This document shows positions 36,235-47,418 of a stretch of 64,000 nucleotides of DNA, piece by piece. Each line of letters begins with the position of its first letter. Position 1 is the first letter of the stretch. The position numbers were made by a program, and so were the translations under genes. Source of the stretch: Terebella lapidaria (taxonomy: Eukaryota; Annelida; Polychaeta; Terebellida; Terebellidae); assembly GCA_949152475.1 (NCBI GenBank), contig OX424558.1, positions 35,722,651 to 35,786,650 of the forward strand, written 5' to 3'. The notes under the pieces are model-generated. The model worked only from the letters and a program-made list of their open reading frames with translations. It had not been told where the DNA came from and made no database searches.

Positions 36235-36511
36235 AGCCAGTAGCTAAAACAGTTATCCACTTCGTGCTCCGCACATGTCAAAATATAAACATTATAGCCA
36301 GTAGCTTAAACATTATCCATTTATGCTCGGCGCATGTCAAATAAAAAAACCTTAGCCAGCATCTAAAACAGTTACACATTCGTGCTCGGCGCATGTCAAA
36401 TTATAAACCTTGTTTTTCATTAGTGCTCGGCACATGTCAAATTATAAACCTAAGTCAGTAGCTAAAACAGTTATCCTCTTCGTGTTCCCTGCATGTCAAA
36501 TTATTAACCAC
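36235..36511. repeat. Tandem array, ~58-bp unit (B)
   Basis: Copy B counterpart of 28171..28498 with about five units, including the same shortened one. This shows that the array predates the A/B duplication. Confidence 0.82.
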
Positions 36512-37197
36512 GCCGGTATAAATAATTTTGACATGTACCTGCACTCAGTAGATGACTATCACTTAATGAGCTGCTGACGTTCATAGATCTGGAGATTCTG
36601 GAGATTAATATCTTTTATAATCGTTGCACATTGCATCTTAAACACGATTCAATAGAGTGTCTGATATCCAACATAACGATTGGCAAAGTTCATCGAATAC
36701 TTATATCATTTGTAAGATAATTCTTTGCGACACCCTTCTTAACTGCATACCAAAGTATTTACTTGCTAGCAGCATTAGGGGCAGCCTTTTCACTTTTGTA
36801 ACTTATTAAGTTAAGTTCTATCATGATCCCATTATTAACGCCACAAATCAGCGTTTCATTTTCTGATGTTTGTCATCTGACCTTCAATTATGTTCATACC
36901 GGTATGGGTGTGTGTTTCCTGGGCGTAATGGTGTCTTTGTCGTATGTATAGCCATTGTGACCTTGAAACATCAGTGACTATGCTGGTAGATGCGCTACTA
37001 TTCAACCAATATATGAACGTGAAGCATTCAACCTGCCATAATATGTATTGTTTTATACCTGATTGCTGCTGTTATTTACAGGTATGTTTCAATGGTGACA
37101 ATAGCAAACTTAAAATACAGTATGTTTGAGGTAAAACAAAGCCCAGCCAAAAACATTATTGCCAAATGTGTCACTTTGCACAACATTGATGGCACTA

Positions 37198-37600
37198 AAG
37201 TCGGCGCAAAATTTATTGGCGCGAACCTATCTCGTCATATCTCGGAACAAACTGACTTGTATTATTTGAATTTCAGATAAAGTGAAAACGGCACCGTGAC
37301 CATTGTGAAACAATGGCTGTGTTTCTGTCGTGTGCGTTTCTCGTCGGTATATCTAGGAAAATATATATCCTTATGTGTTTTTAACATGGGAATTCTAGCT
37401 TGCCATTTTGATGCTGTAAGGGATTGAGACAAATAAATGGAATAGCCGATTTGAATAGGGTCCTTTTCAAAGAAAATGTAATGATAAAAATCCATTCTAT
37501 TACTTGTGCTTGAATATATTTCACATAACAGAAATCACAATCACACAATATCCACGGTAATTATTCAGTCCGAATCTGAACTGCTGGATTCACCCAGATG
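37198..37600. other. Insert in copy B, no gene seen
   Basis: The sequence is absent from copy A. Short frames are present, but no domain or splice evidence was found. Confidence 0.4.
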
Positions 37601-38820
37601 TATGACAACCCGATCAATGTGGATGTAAGTATCAATCTATTACCACCAATACAATCAGATTTTAACAAACGTAAAATACAACATTTTGCAATAGAAACAA
37701 AGCCCGACCAAATAGTTTATCCAAAGACACACTGGCGTCATCAGGGCAGACAGTGTGTTCGTAGTTGTTTCTACTGTACACCTGATGGAATTGGTATACA
37801 ACCCCATGGAATAGATACATGACAAGTACAAAAGTACCTAATCACAAGCCAGAAGGCTACTGAGTTGATGGTATCCTCGTGGACAGATTTAACGTCCGCC
37901 AGCAGTGACACCGACTCAGTGGTATGAATGTAAGTATCAATCTATTACCACCAATACAATCAGATTTTAACAAACGTAAAATACAACATTTTGCAATAGA
38001 AACAAAGCCCGACCAAATAGTTTATCCAAACACACACTGGCGTCATCAGGGCAGACAGTGTGTTTGTAGTTGTTTCTACTGTACACCTGATGGAATTAGT
38101 ATACAACTGCAAAAGTGTAACGTGAAGGGGTGTTCGTGTGTTCACGTTATTGGGCTCTTTACAGATTCCACAGCTATATCTACCCTCGTCACACAACAAA
38201 GACACAACACCAAGGTAAGTTTTTAAGCTTTAATTGATATAACTAAAAATTACAGTAAACTGAATGTATATGTGTATATAAACTTGACTAGTACATTACC
38301 ACACGGTGCTTCGTTTCAGAGAAACAACAATTTAAATTAAACGTAAGAAAAACCACGTGGAGTCGGCTGTCCACTGACAATTGCTTGCCCCGTCCTTCCG
38401 CGTTGGATGTCTCGGCCCGTCTGTCCACTTCCAGGCTACGGCGTCACACTTGGCTGCACACGGGTGAGTTGTTGTCACCGCCCGGCCCACGGGTCGAAAA
38501 CGTCACGCCACCAGTATGGAGCGAAGTTGGTGCCTGCAACTCAAAAAACAAAACTGACATGCATGCATATATACGTCGTCTGTCAGTATCGCTGTATCCC
38601 GTACGTATGTAATAGTAATATATCATATGTAATCTAAACATGTAACCAAAATCGTCATTTGTAACACCCAACAACCTACGAAAATAATTTAGAAATCCGA
38701 AACTAACAACATGGAATAGATACATGACAAGTACAAAAGTACCCAATCACAAGCCAGAAGGCTACTGAGTTGATGGTATCCTCGGGGACAGATTTAACGT
38801 CCGCCAGCAGTGATCTCGTC
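37600..38820 (+). repeat. Repeat module with exon-like cysteine-rich frame
   Basis: Modules starting gtaagtatcaatctattacc occur at 37627 and 37930, with a partial tail at about 38704..38815. Relatives lie at 63557 and 63924. The period here is about 303 bp. One frame is shared: INLLPPIQSDF, RKIQHFAIE, THWRHQGRQC and SCFYCTPDG. In the second copy it continues to KCNVKGCSCVHVIG and ends at a strong CAAG|GTAAGT donor (38214). The cysteine spacing faintly recalls the C-terminal zinc domain of piggyBac-type transposases. That is a weak inference; the module could equally be a non-coding repeat. Confidence 0.5.
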
Positions 38821-39657
38821 GATGACTTGGAACGACAACTTCATGTTACGCGCATATATATTATACATGTACGTATACATGTGTTATAGGTTATGGGTAT
38901 TCTGACTCATCTGTTAAGGAATATAGGCATTTGCGCTGTACGTTGAAAATATAATATCAGGAACAAAGTTTTGCTTGAATGATCAACAGCGCAATCAAGC
39001 ACAAACGTTTTGTCATTTTTCTGAAATATGTTTCATAGCTTCTTTGAGACAGTCCCTTAACCAGAACTGAGCTGAGCCCAGAGGATTTCAATTGGACTCA
39101 AAGGCCAGAGCAACGTGAGCATAGCCGGGCACGATACAAAGCTGGTCAAAAATTAGACACCCCAAAACCTCAATTCATATTGATGAAAACTGAATATGTT
39201 CGTCTGTTTAGCGAGATAACAATTTACTGTAATTGTATATATGATTCTTGTCCTGTTTGGCCTGATATACAGTTTCACACCCAAAAATATAAACCAACAT
39301 TCTTAGCCTTTTTGGGACATCAAAATCTGACCACTATCATTTTTCGAATAGGATAAGTCATCACATGTTACTTTTCAGACCGTTGCACACCATTGATCAG
39401 ACCAATGATTTTTCTTTGCATTGTTGAGCGTTTGCATTGGCATTCACCACTGTTTTAACGTTCCGCTTTCCCGCTCATTATTACAATGGTAAAATCCCAT
39501 TTAAAATCGTATTAATTGAAATAATTATTTTCTGTGTGAAGAACAAACTTCAAATTCACGTCAGCAACTTTGGTCACAGTCTTGTTCAAACGTTGCCTGA
39601 ATTTCATATAATACAAGTCAGTAAGTTCCGAGATTTCATGAGATATGTTATCTAGTT
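38821..39657. other. Insert in copy B, no gene seen
   Basis: AT-rich remainder of the B-specific insert with no recognised feature. Confidence 0.45.
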
Positions 39658-42600
39658 ATCTGGTGATATTTTATCTTATGCTTTGCCAACGAGAGATGGC
39701 GCCGATCTAGATGTACAAATGATAGGTAATTTTTGGTATGTTCTAAAACCAATTTCGGTACTGGGAATGCCCTATAGAATATGTGGCGTGTAGCTTGAAT
39801 GTGATCTCCTACGAATTACAAGCGATCGTTCAGATTACAGCTTTGGGAAACATATATCCTGAGTTACATCGGCGTAGCTATTATTCGAAACAAATACTGA
39901 CAGGTTATATTCCATCATTTATAGCCCCGGGTACCCAAGTGTATATCTAGGGGATTTCAGAGTAATTCGGGAACCAGAGTACTCCAAATCACGTGACTAC
40001 ATGTACCCAGATATTATCATGATGTGAACTATATGACCTGGAGGGATAAACGAAGTGTTTACATAAGGCACTTTCATATCTTTATTTAAGGATGTACTCT
40101 TTCCAAGAAGACGTTAGGTGTAAACTTGTGAGTCATTATGCAGAGAACTTTCTCAAATTACTCTTATCAACTCTAATGAAAATAATGATATCAAATTCGC
40201 AAAACAAAGTTAAAAATGTTCTGATATCATAAGGCAGGAAGTCATTTGTTGAAATCTACTCCAGACAAAGGACGTTCCCTTTTGAGACGGTGTGAAATAT
40301 CGGTAAGTATTAAGATCATTGGTCGAAGAGAATGAATGGTTCACTCGTTATAGTCCACAGAGAGGCAGCACGAAAATCGAACTTTTATGTGAGCAAGATC
40401 TCGAGTACTAAGTTCATCAAATCTCCATCCTAAATTATTTTGAGCTGATGTGCAAAACACTGTAGAGATATATTAGGTTATATTGCTCAGCAGAATTTCA
40501 AGGTCATATGTTAAAAAACCAAAACAACGATCAAGTGGCTTTTGTGTAAAAATTGAAGAATTGATTTCTTCTCACGAAAATTGGATTGTTCGGGTGTAAA
40601 ATTAACAAACACCTTTCATAGTGAAACGAGAATTGAACATGAAATGACATTTCCGATGACTTTGGCCACACGTTCCGATACTTAGTGACTCAATTATTAC
40701 TCAAGCATCGCTGACATGAGAGAAATACCAAGTAAAGATATGCTTTTTGCTGGCAGGCGATAATGTTTCAGTAGTTCTTCACATGTTCATAAATACACCT
40801 GGCCAAAGCCATATCCAAGGAATACCAAATCCAATGTGTTCAATCTCGTGTTAGCCGGAATATCGGATATGAAGTGCCTACGTGACTACTTGCTGTAAAC
40901 GTAGACGTGTGTCTAATCAGTAACCATAATCATGTAGGCAATAGTTATAGGGGTTCATCTTTTATCGCCAATCGCTATCGAAATTCATTGCCTGGAATAA
41001 CGCAAAACCTTGATATTATCGCATATATTAATTATTAGTTAATCAGGAGACAGTTTCCAGTTTTAAAGTTAAAAATAGACATAGCACAAAGGGAAGGCTG
41101 TTTTTATCAACATGTATGTACACTCTGTAAACGACGATATCTCATGTTTCTTCTTGTTATCACCATCAGGAGGAATAAATGTGTTTGTTATCATTGGTGT
41201 GACAGGCGAGTACATATCCAAAATGAATGGAGATTCATAGACCGGTGATATGTATATGATGCTGCTGCTGGTGCCTATATAATTGGACCCATTCACGATT
41301 ACTAGTACTATAATGGAGTGTAAATATTCGGATACCCACATCAATGACAGTAAGAGAAAATTAAACACGCAAGTCATTTAATATGTTCAATAATCAACAT
41401 TGGGATAGAGGCTTCTATTGTTCACATCTGATGTATTATCACACGTTTCGTTCGCATTTTCACAGATGTACTCAAAACACAGTCTGCAAGTAGCATTCTA
41501 ACCTTGAAATACTTAGCTGTTAATGAGAATGGTCATCCAATGCCCCACCTGCAACATATAATCCGTCCGGTTCAATTGCGGTTCCCATTCAATTCCATCT
41601 CGTTGCAGCCTTTACAACAATTCACACGGGAATTCCAAGTTACCATGACGCAGAAAAACAAGTTGTGTGTTGGGGAGAACTAAATACATTTAACAGCTGG
41701 ACACATTACAGTATGCGTGCGAAACAAAGCATCCAATTTAATATATCGTCTTTCATGTATATATTTTTTATCTTAGAGACCCGTCATAGGTTATTTATGA
41801 ACCGTGCATGTTTTTCCCCTACTGATCACCGGGTATCAGATTATAAAGCAGAATGACCCACTGATTTAAAAGAAAAACTCTATTTACGGTATGTAGCAAA
41901 ACAAGGGATCGATGATATTTTTGTTGAAAAGAACCAATATAACGATTCTGATGACTGTAGGTATACTAGTACCATTTCAGCGATAGGATCGTAGAAGTGA
42001 TAACACGTAATAGTAGTAGCATACACGAGGAAAACAGGTGCCAGTCCCGATTGGCGTCAGATAAAACCAAAACATTTATTTGTTCCCAAAACAACATGAA
42101 ACATTATTTTCTTGAATATTTTCAGTATGTAACCCAACATGAAACTTCACTGTATGGCAAGAGCGTAATCATTTTCGCGATGTTGTCTTGACAGGATGGT
42201 GCATGGGAGTGTATTGTCTGGGTTCGTGTGACACATGTCATTGTTGCAATTGTGTAGAATAGAGTTTCAGAGAACGGTGTCAGGTTCACGTAAGGAGATT
42301 GTTTCATAGCTCAAGCTGTGGAACAAATCTTTATCCATGCAAAGGATAAACTTTGCATGCTGTTCGATATAAATTTTGTACGAGGGAGTTATTTAACCAA
42401 GAAGACACTGATCCGTACGAAATTGAATTCAGCCACCGTATGTACCAAATCGTTGCCGGAATTTTCTAGAAGGATATGACTATATCAAAAAGTATACCCG
42501 AATAATTTGGTTTTGCAACGGTGAAACCAGGTAGGAATTATTGGAAAATTACAGTGCGCAATCGATGGAAAATGTGTCACCCGGTGTGCCAATATCAGTA

Positions 42601-43541
42601 AGTGTTGATATATTAAATGCGTAGAAAAAGTATCATAAATGGCGAATAATAGTGAAAAAAAAAACGTTGCAGCAGTTATCTTGTTCATGCAAATTAGCTG
42701 AAAATCAATATCGGCATTCCTAATAATATTATATAAAAATAGTATATTTTATTGCTATAAGTGTTTTTCACTAAATGGTATGTTAGTACCCTGTACGAAG
42801 GCGCCAGTATAATTGATTGATTGATTGATGTTCTTGCTATCAATTTTTAATCAATTTTCGTGACGACATGTCAAAGAGTTTCTAACTAATTGATCGAACA
42901 TCGTTCCAGGACGCACTGTAAACGAGCAGTACACAATGGACAAAAAACAGATAACGATGGAATTCTTTGAAGAAATATTACTGATGAACATTTGCTATAT
43001 GTTTTCAAACGGTTGTGGTGGGTACAAGTATTATAATATATCACTGTGAATTATTCAATTAGTTGTATGCAAAAAAATATAATACCCGAGTGTGCACCAG
43101 CCTGAAAGCAACAAAGCATACACGTGTATTTGGTATATTACACAACCATTGTTACCTGGTTAATACAGCGTGAACTTTGCATTCGTTTGTATGATGTAGT
43201 ATATCAATGTGCCTATAACTATAGTATACACATAAATATCACATGTCTAGTGTTCTTTTTTTCTCTTGGGACAGAACAACACTACGCACGTTTCCATTCC
43301 CAAGCGGATCGAACTGTACGCAAATGTCAATGTGCAGTTTCACGAATAAACTCGTATACCGATCCCGGTATCATTCGTTCAAACATAATCAAATGCATAG
43401 CAGTACAATAGAACACACACCTAGGACAATCTGAGTACATAACTATACATCATTGAGCGTTTAAAAGGCATTCATCCATTTCAATTGTGCACACCACTGA
43501 GCGTCAGCAGTCAGTCAGCTACAAATATCCATGGCAAGTGG

Positions 43542-44141
43542 TCATTCGGCATCGCGTTGTTCTTGGTTCTGCAACATTCGTGTTTTATTTCTGTTTTTAT
43601 CCAGTTCGTCCGTATAGCCAATTTCCACCTGGTTGATGATAAACTTGAATATTTTACACCACGCGTCCCTCGCGACACCGCTGTACGTCCGGCCCAAGTA
43701 TACCGTCCAAACGTCGTCCATTGCATAGTAAAACAAGTCGAATATGTCGTGGGTAAAGCCTGGGATTCGCGTGTGATGCTCGCCTAATTTCCGCAGGTTG
43801 GGGATGTGGATGACCTCCCAGGCGTCCATGTTCACAATGGTCATGCGGACGGCGTTTATGAAGCGTATCGAATGGCTCTTGAAGTACGGGTGTTTGACGA
43901 GAGCGCTGTCATCGGCGTCTTTAAACGGGAAGAACTCCTTGACCTCGGGTCGCAGCTCGAAAATCTTGAGGAAGATGTCCCGCGCGAGATCCGTCGTGTC
44001 GCCCTCGAGCTTTGCCCACGTTTCATGTATGAACTTTCGCTCGCGTTCGTTGAACTCGGGGGTAAAACTGCTATCGGCGTCAGGGAGAGGCGGCCGAACA
44101 TTCGTCGCTGGTTTACAACCGGCGGACGGCCCAGCTCCCAT
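43542..44141 (-). CDS. Globin, probable membrane-anchored GbX/neuroglobin type
   Basis: The uninterrupted 199-residue frame binds haem: CD1 phenylalanine in EFFPF (~70-73), E7 histidine H90 in FKSHSIRF and F8 histidine H123 in LGEHH. E7 and F8 are 33 residues apart, longer than in myoglobin and closer to neuroglobin or globin X. The start MGAGPS fits an N-myristoylation signal (G2, S6) and C9 could be palmitoylated, as known for globin X, so a membrane-attached sensor or redox role is inferred. The coding region has no intron, unusual because animal globins normally keep B12.2 and G7.0 introns. A ctccacttcag acceptor nine bases before the start suggests a 5'-UTR intron. The last ~34 codons lie in duplicated segment B. 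The coding region is much richer in G+C than its flanks. Confidence 0.9.
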   Translation of the reverse strand: MGAGPSAGCKPATNVRPPLPDADSSFTPEFNERERKFIHETWAKLEGDTTDLARDIFLKIFELRPEVKEFFPFKDADDSALVKHPYFKSHSIRFINAVRMTIVNMDAWEVIHIPNLRKLGEHHTRIPGFTHDIFDLFYYAMDDVWTVYLGRTYSGVARDAWCKIFKFIINQVEIGYTDELDKNRNKTRMLQNQEQRDAE

Positions 44142-44142
44142 G

Positions 44143-44155
44143 GCGAAGTCCTGAA
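44143..44155 (-). promoter_or_regulatory. Likely 5'-UTR splice acceptor of the globin
   Basis: On the minus strand cacatatctccacttcag precedes gacttcgccATGG. This would place the acceptor at 44150/44151 and make the first intron non-coding. A donor was not identified with confidence; a gtacgt word near 44445 is possible. Confidence 0.45.
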
Positions 44156-44847
44156 GTGGAGATATGTGTTTGATGTATTTTTATTTCTATCCGCACTTTG
44201 TTCACATATAGCCTTCCACTCGTATCTCCCACGGTTCAATTTCTACCATGCAAACATCAAGAATGATGCATTTTGCAATGGTTGTGTTTATGGTCTCTAG
44301 TTCCGAGCGAGACTGGGATTCTCGACTATCTGTCGAGCGTGTGGGCTATTTATCCATTTTGGAAGGAGCATAGAAATGTCTGATTGCCCGAGTCGGTGCA
44401 GGCAGCAAGGGGCCAAGACTGCGGCGCGCTGAGAGCACGGCGTACGTACGAGGAGACCACGGCCGTGCCATGCGCTGGGTTGCCCCGCCCGTTCGCTCGT
44501 CAGGCCCTCCCCAGAGACCCACTTTACCGCCGCAAACAGAGACAATGGCTCGAGCGGCGGTACCAAACGACTGATTATACTCTGGCTTTTCTGCACGCAC
44601 AGGATCCACACGAAATTACAATGGCCCCTCGCCGGCGATTGATCTTCGACCGGGTCGTCCTTTTCATTCATTCTACTGCGGCCGTGGGTATAGCGTGGGG
44701 AAGCCTGGCTCAACTAGGGAGAATTCCTCTAGACTTGGCAGGGTTTCAACGACGGTTTCCTCGGGGTTCTTAATTTTCGCCATCAGTGCATCTGTGGTAA
44801 ACATCACACCTCACAAATGGAATCATATTTTAATCATTCACATATTA
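44156..44847. other. GC-rich island upstream of the globin
   Basis: 44350..44780 is far richer in G+C and CpG than its neighbours. Frames are open on both strands for 87-138 codons, as expected of CpG-rich DNA, and no domain is recognised in any. The position suits a promoter/first-exon island for the globin on the minus strand and perhaps a divergent transcript. Confidence 0.4.
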
Positions 44848-45350
44848 AACCTGTTGTTTCAACACGGCTTGTCGTGTTAACTTTCAGGTTGAGACGTGTT
44901 AACGTGAAAATATCACGTTAAGTTTTCTTAACATGATAAACTCAGCAAGATGTCTTACAATTTCATACATATCACAACAAGTCATCTTAACGTGAAATTT
45001 ATCATGACGAAACGTCCTGACGTGAAAATTTATGATCAATAGATGTCACATAAATGTGTACAAATATCACAACAAGCCGCCTTAATGTAATAAAAATATC
45101 AACACATTAACGTGATAAATATTAGGATAAGCGCCTTGTTATGATATTTTACACATTATGACATCTAATCATTATAAATTTTAACGTTAGGACGTCTTGA
45201 CGTAATACATATCACGTTAAGATGACTTGTTCTGATATTGTAAGACAACTCGCTGAGTTTATCATATTAAGACAACTTAACGTGATATTTTCACGTTAAC
45301 GCGTCTTGTTGTATAAGCTAACACAACAAGTCGTGATGAAACAACAGGTT
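44848..45350. mobile_element. 503-bp foldback element with ~200-bp arms
   Basis: Begins AACCTGTTGTTTCA and ends with its complement. The arms (44848..~45050 and ~45150..45350) pair over most of their length at about 80%. They are studded with short words such as ttaacgtgaaaatatcacgtt that are themselves palindromic. No coding frame. A target duplication was not resolved. Confidence 0.8.
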
Positions 45351-46752
45351 ATGTGGATGATCAAAATATGCTTATAAATGGGAAAGGGAATGTTTTTCAA
45401 CGTACACGTATATTGATTGTAATGCCATTACGCTGATTTAAGTTTGTCTGGAAAAAGATAAGGCCAGAGCGGTAAAATTTCTCTGAACGAAATGATTTAC
45501 ACCTATCTGTATAGGGCGCTATAATGTTCTGGAGATATATTGAAAACATACTCGATGATAACCACCAGATTGTGTCAAAATAGTTCTTGAACAAGTCACG
45601 TATGCACTTTTGCTAGCTTTAATACATGAAAAAAATGTGAGGTTCCGTCCGTTCACATTGTTTTCAACGCCCATTATACTCTACTTCCTACTCGTCAATT
45701 TGTTGATTCTAAATTTGCTCATTTGTAATACCAATTACGTATCAGTTTGCAAATTGTTTGTGCCTTTCTGTATATAGACCCACCTTGTCATATAAAGATA
45801 TTCCAATTTTCTCAGTTTAATCATGCATGACTAAAATTAATCGATATTCATAGGATATGGTCGGTGCTGACCAGTAAGGCGACTGAAATTTGTCAACGAT
45901 ACTGACCTCGCTATGCATGAACGATTTTCCCTGAAGACGGCATGAAACGCAAGGTGTGTCTTTGCAATTGGCACAGTACCCCATCAATAGGGACTCCGAC
46001 TAAGAACAGACGCCAAATGAGCCAATAGTTGACCCCTCCCCCCCCAAAAAAAAAAAAACAAGAAAAAGAAAAAAAAACTGGAGAGAGTGCGAAAAACATT
46101 TTACGAGTAACGAGCCCGTTTCTTGCCATCTATTCAAAACTCACCAATACCCAGTTCTGTAATATCGTATTGATCATAATGAATTTTTGACTATTGACTG
46201 AGAATTTCCAAAGGTGGCATATGGTGCAACTATTGGAAAAAAATACACTCATGTAATGTTTTATCATGTTTGTGGTCAAGGTTATCGATTAATATATGAA
46301 TTTGTACTTCTACGTTTGTTGAGTTGGAGTTGAACAATTACCGTACTAAAATTTAATTGTTTCCTTCCTGAACATACGAAAAAGCTGTTTAGTAAATGTT
46401 GTCTATTTAGAATATGTCAATATTTCATTTATGATGAAAACTATGTGTAACGCTATATCTGAAGTATGCAGAACTGAACGACATCAGTATTGGATGAATG
46501 CTATATCCCAGTGACAACTTTGTACGTGTACACCCCCATATTGCACCTACATCCGATACGAGGGTATAGAACAAATTTTCAGTAGATTATAGTAAATCAC
46601 TTTGCTGTTACCGTCACCGAATATTATAAGCCAGTGTATTCATCTATAGACCATGGATCATGGATCAATACGTTCATAATTAGACAAGAAAGAAAGAAAC
46701 TACATGGAGTGCAGTTCACGGATGCCCTCGATACACACATGCATTGATTGAG
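45351..46752. other. Intergenic DNA, no gene seen
   Basis: AT-rich. A C-run followed by an A-rich tract lies at about 46028..46077. No gene supported. Confidence 0.5.
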
Positions 46753-46756
46753 ACAT

Positions 46757-47323
46757 TGTGATGTATATGTGGTTAGCTGCGAGTGTTTGGCCCGCGAGCC
46801 GGCCAGAAAACTTTCCCGGCCGAGAATTTTTCTTTTGATGTTTTTTGTGTGCCTGAGCGTGTGAGCTGCTGGATTCCGCGTTGGGCGGATAAAACTTCAC
46901 CGCCTGCCCGAGAGCTGGAGAGAGAGACTTCGACCGCGCGGACGGCAAGTCATGGACTGCTAAATCGGATTGCTATATACTTCTGGAAGCTATTTGGACA
47001 TTTGTGATGAATTATATTTGGAAACTATAACATATTTTTGGATGGACCTTACGCCGGAATCACCGAGGATATGACATCTTGCCGAGTTAACGGAATTCGG
47101 TGATCTTTGTGGACATTTGTAAACAAGCGGAATCGCGTGTGTGTATGAAACTGGAACTGTGCTTACGTGCCGAGCCGCACGCCGGCTGATTGTGTATCGC
47201 GGACTCGTATATTTTCACCTGTTTCCCTGTATGCATGAATGTGTGTGTATTTGATGTTTTGAGTGTGAGATTAAAGTTTTTGTATATACAATGTGTTTGT
47301 TTTCCTGTTGCTGATACGTGACA
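46757..47323 (+). repeat. 5' LTR of the Gmr1-like element
   Basis: 567-bp direct repeat starting TGTGATG and ending CGTGACA. It contains an attaaa word near 47272 that could serve as the polyadenylation signal in the 3' copy. Its sequence is GC-rich in the first third. Confidence 0.94.
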
Positions 47324-47418
47324 GGAAAATTGGGGGCTCGCGTCCGGGAACGATTTGTCGTTGATTTCTTGTTTGTCGGTTGTATTCTATTTGGTGATTT
47401 TTTTTTTCTCGGTCATGG

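Larger units (their letters stand above)
35962..43643. repeat. Segmental duplication copy B
   Basis: Partner of copy A (27898..34859). It carries about 2.46 kb (37198..39657) that replaces about 100 bp in A (29286..29388) and includes the repeat module at 37.6-38.8 kb. It lacks the 20-bp minisatellite, the second 180-bp unit and the hairpin insert of A. Its right edge runs without interruption into the globin coding region. Confidence 0.88.

Noticed and set aside
44568-44590. gattatactctggcttttc, resembling the 5' end of U5 snRNA
   Set aside because: Only about ten bases match; the loop and Sm site of U5 do not follow.
44297-44773. Open frames of 87-138 codons on both strands
   Set aside because: Expected in a CpG-rich island; no recognisable domain and no agreement on a strand.
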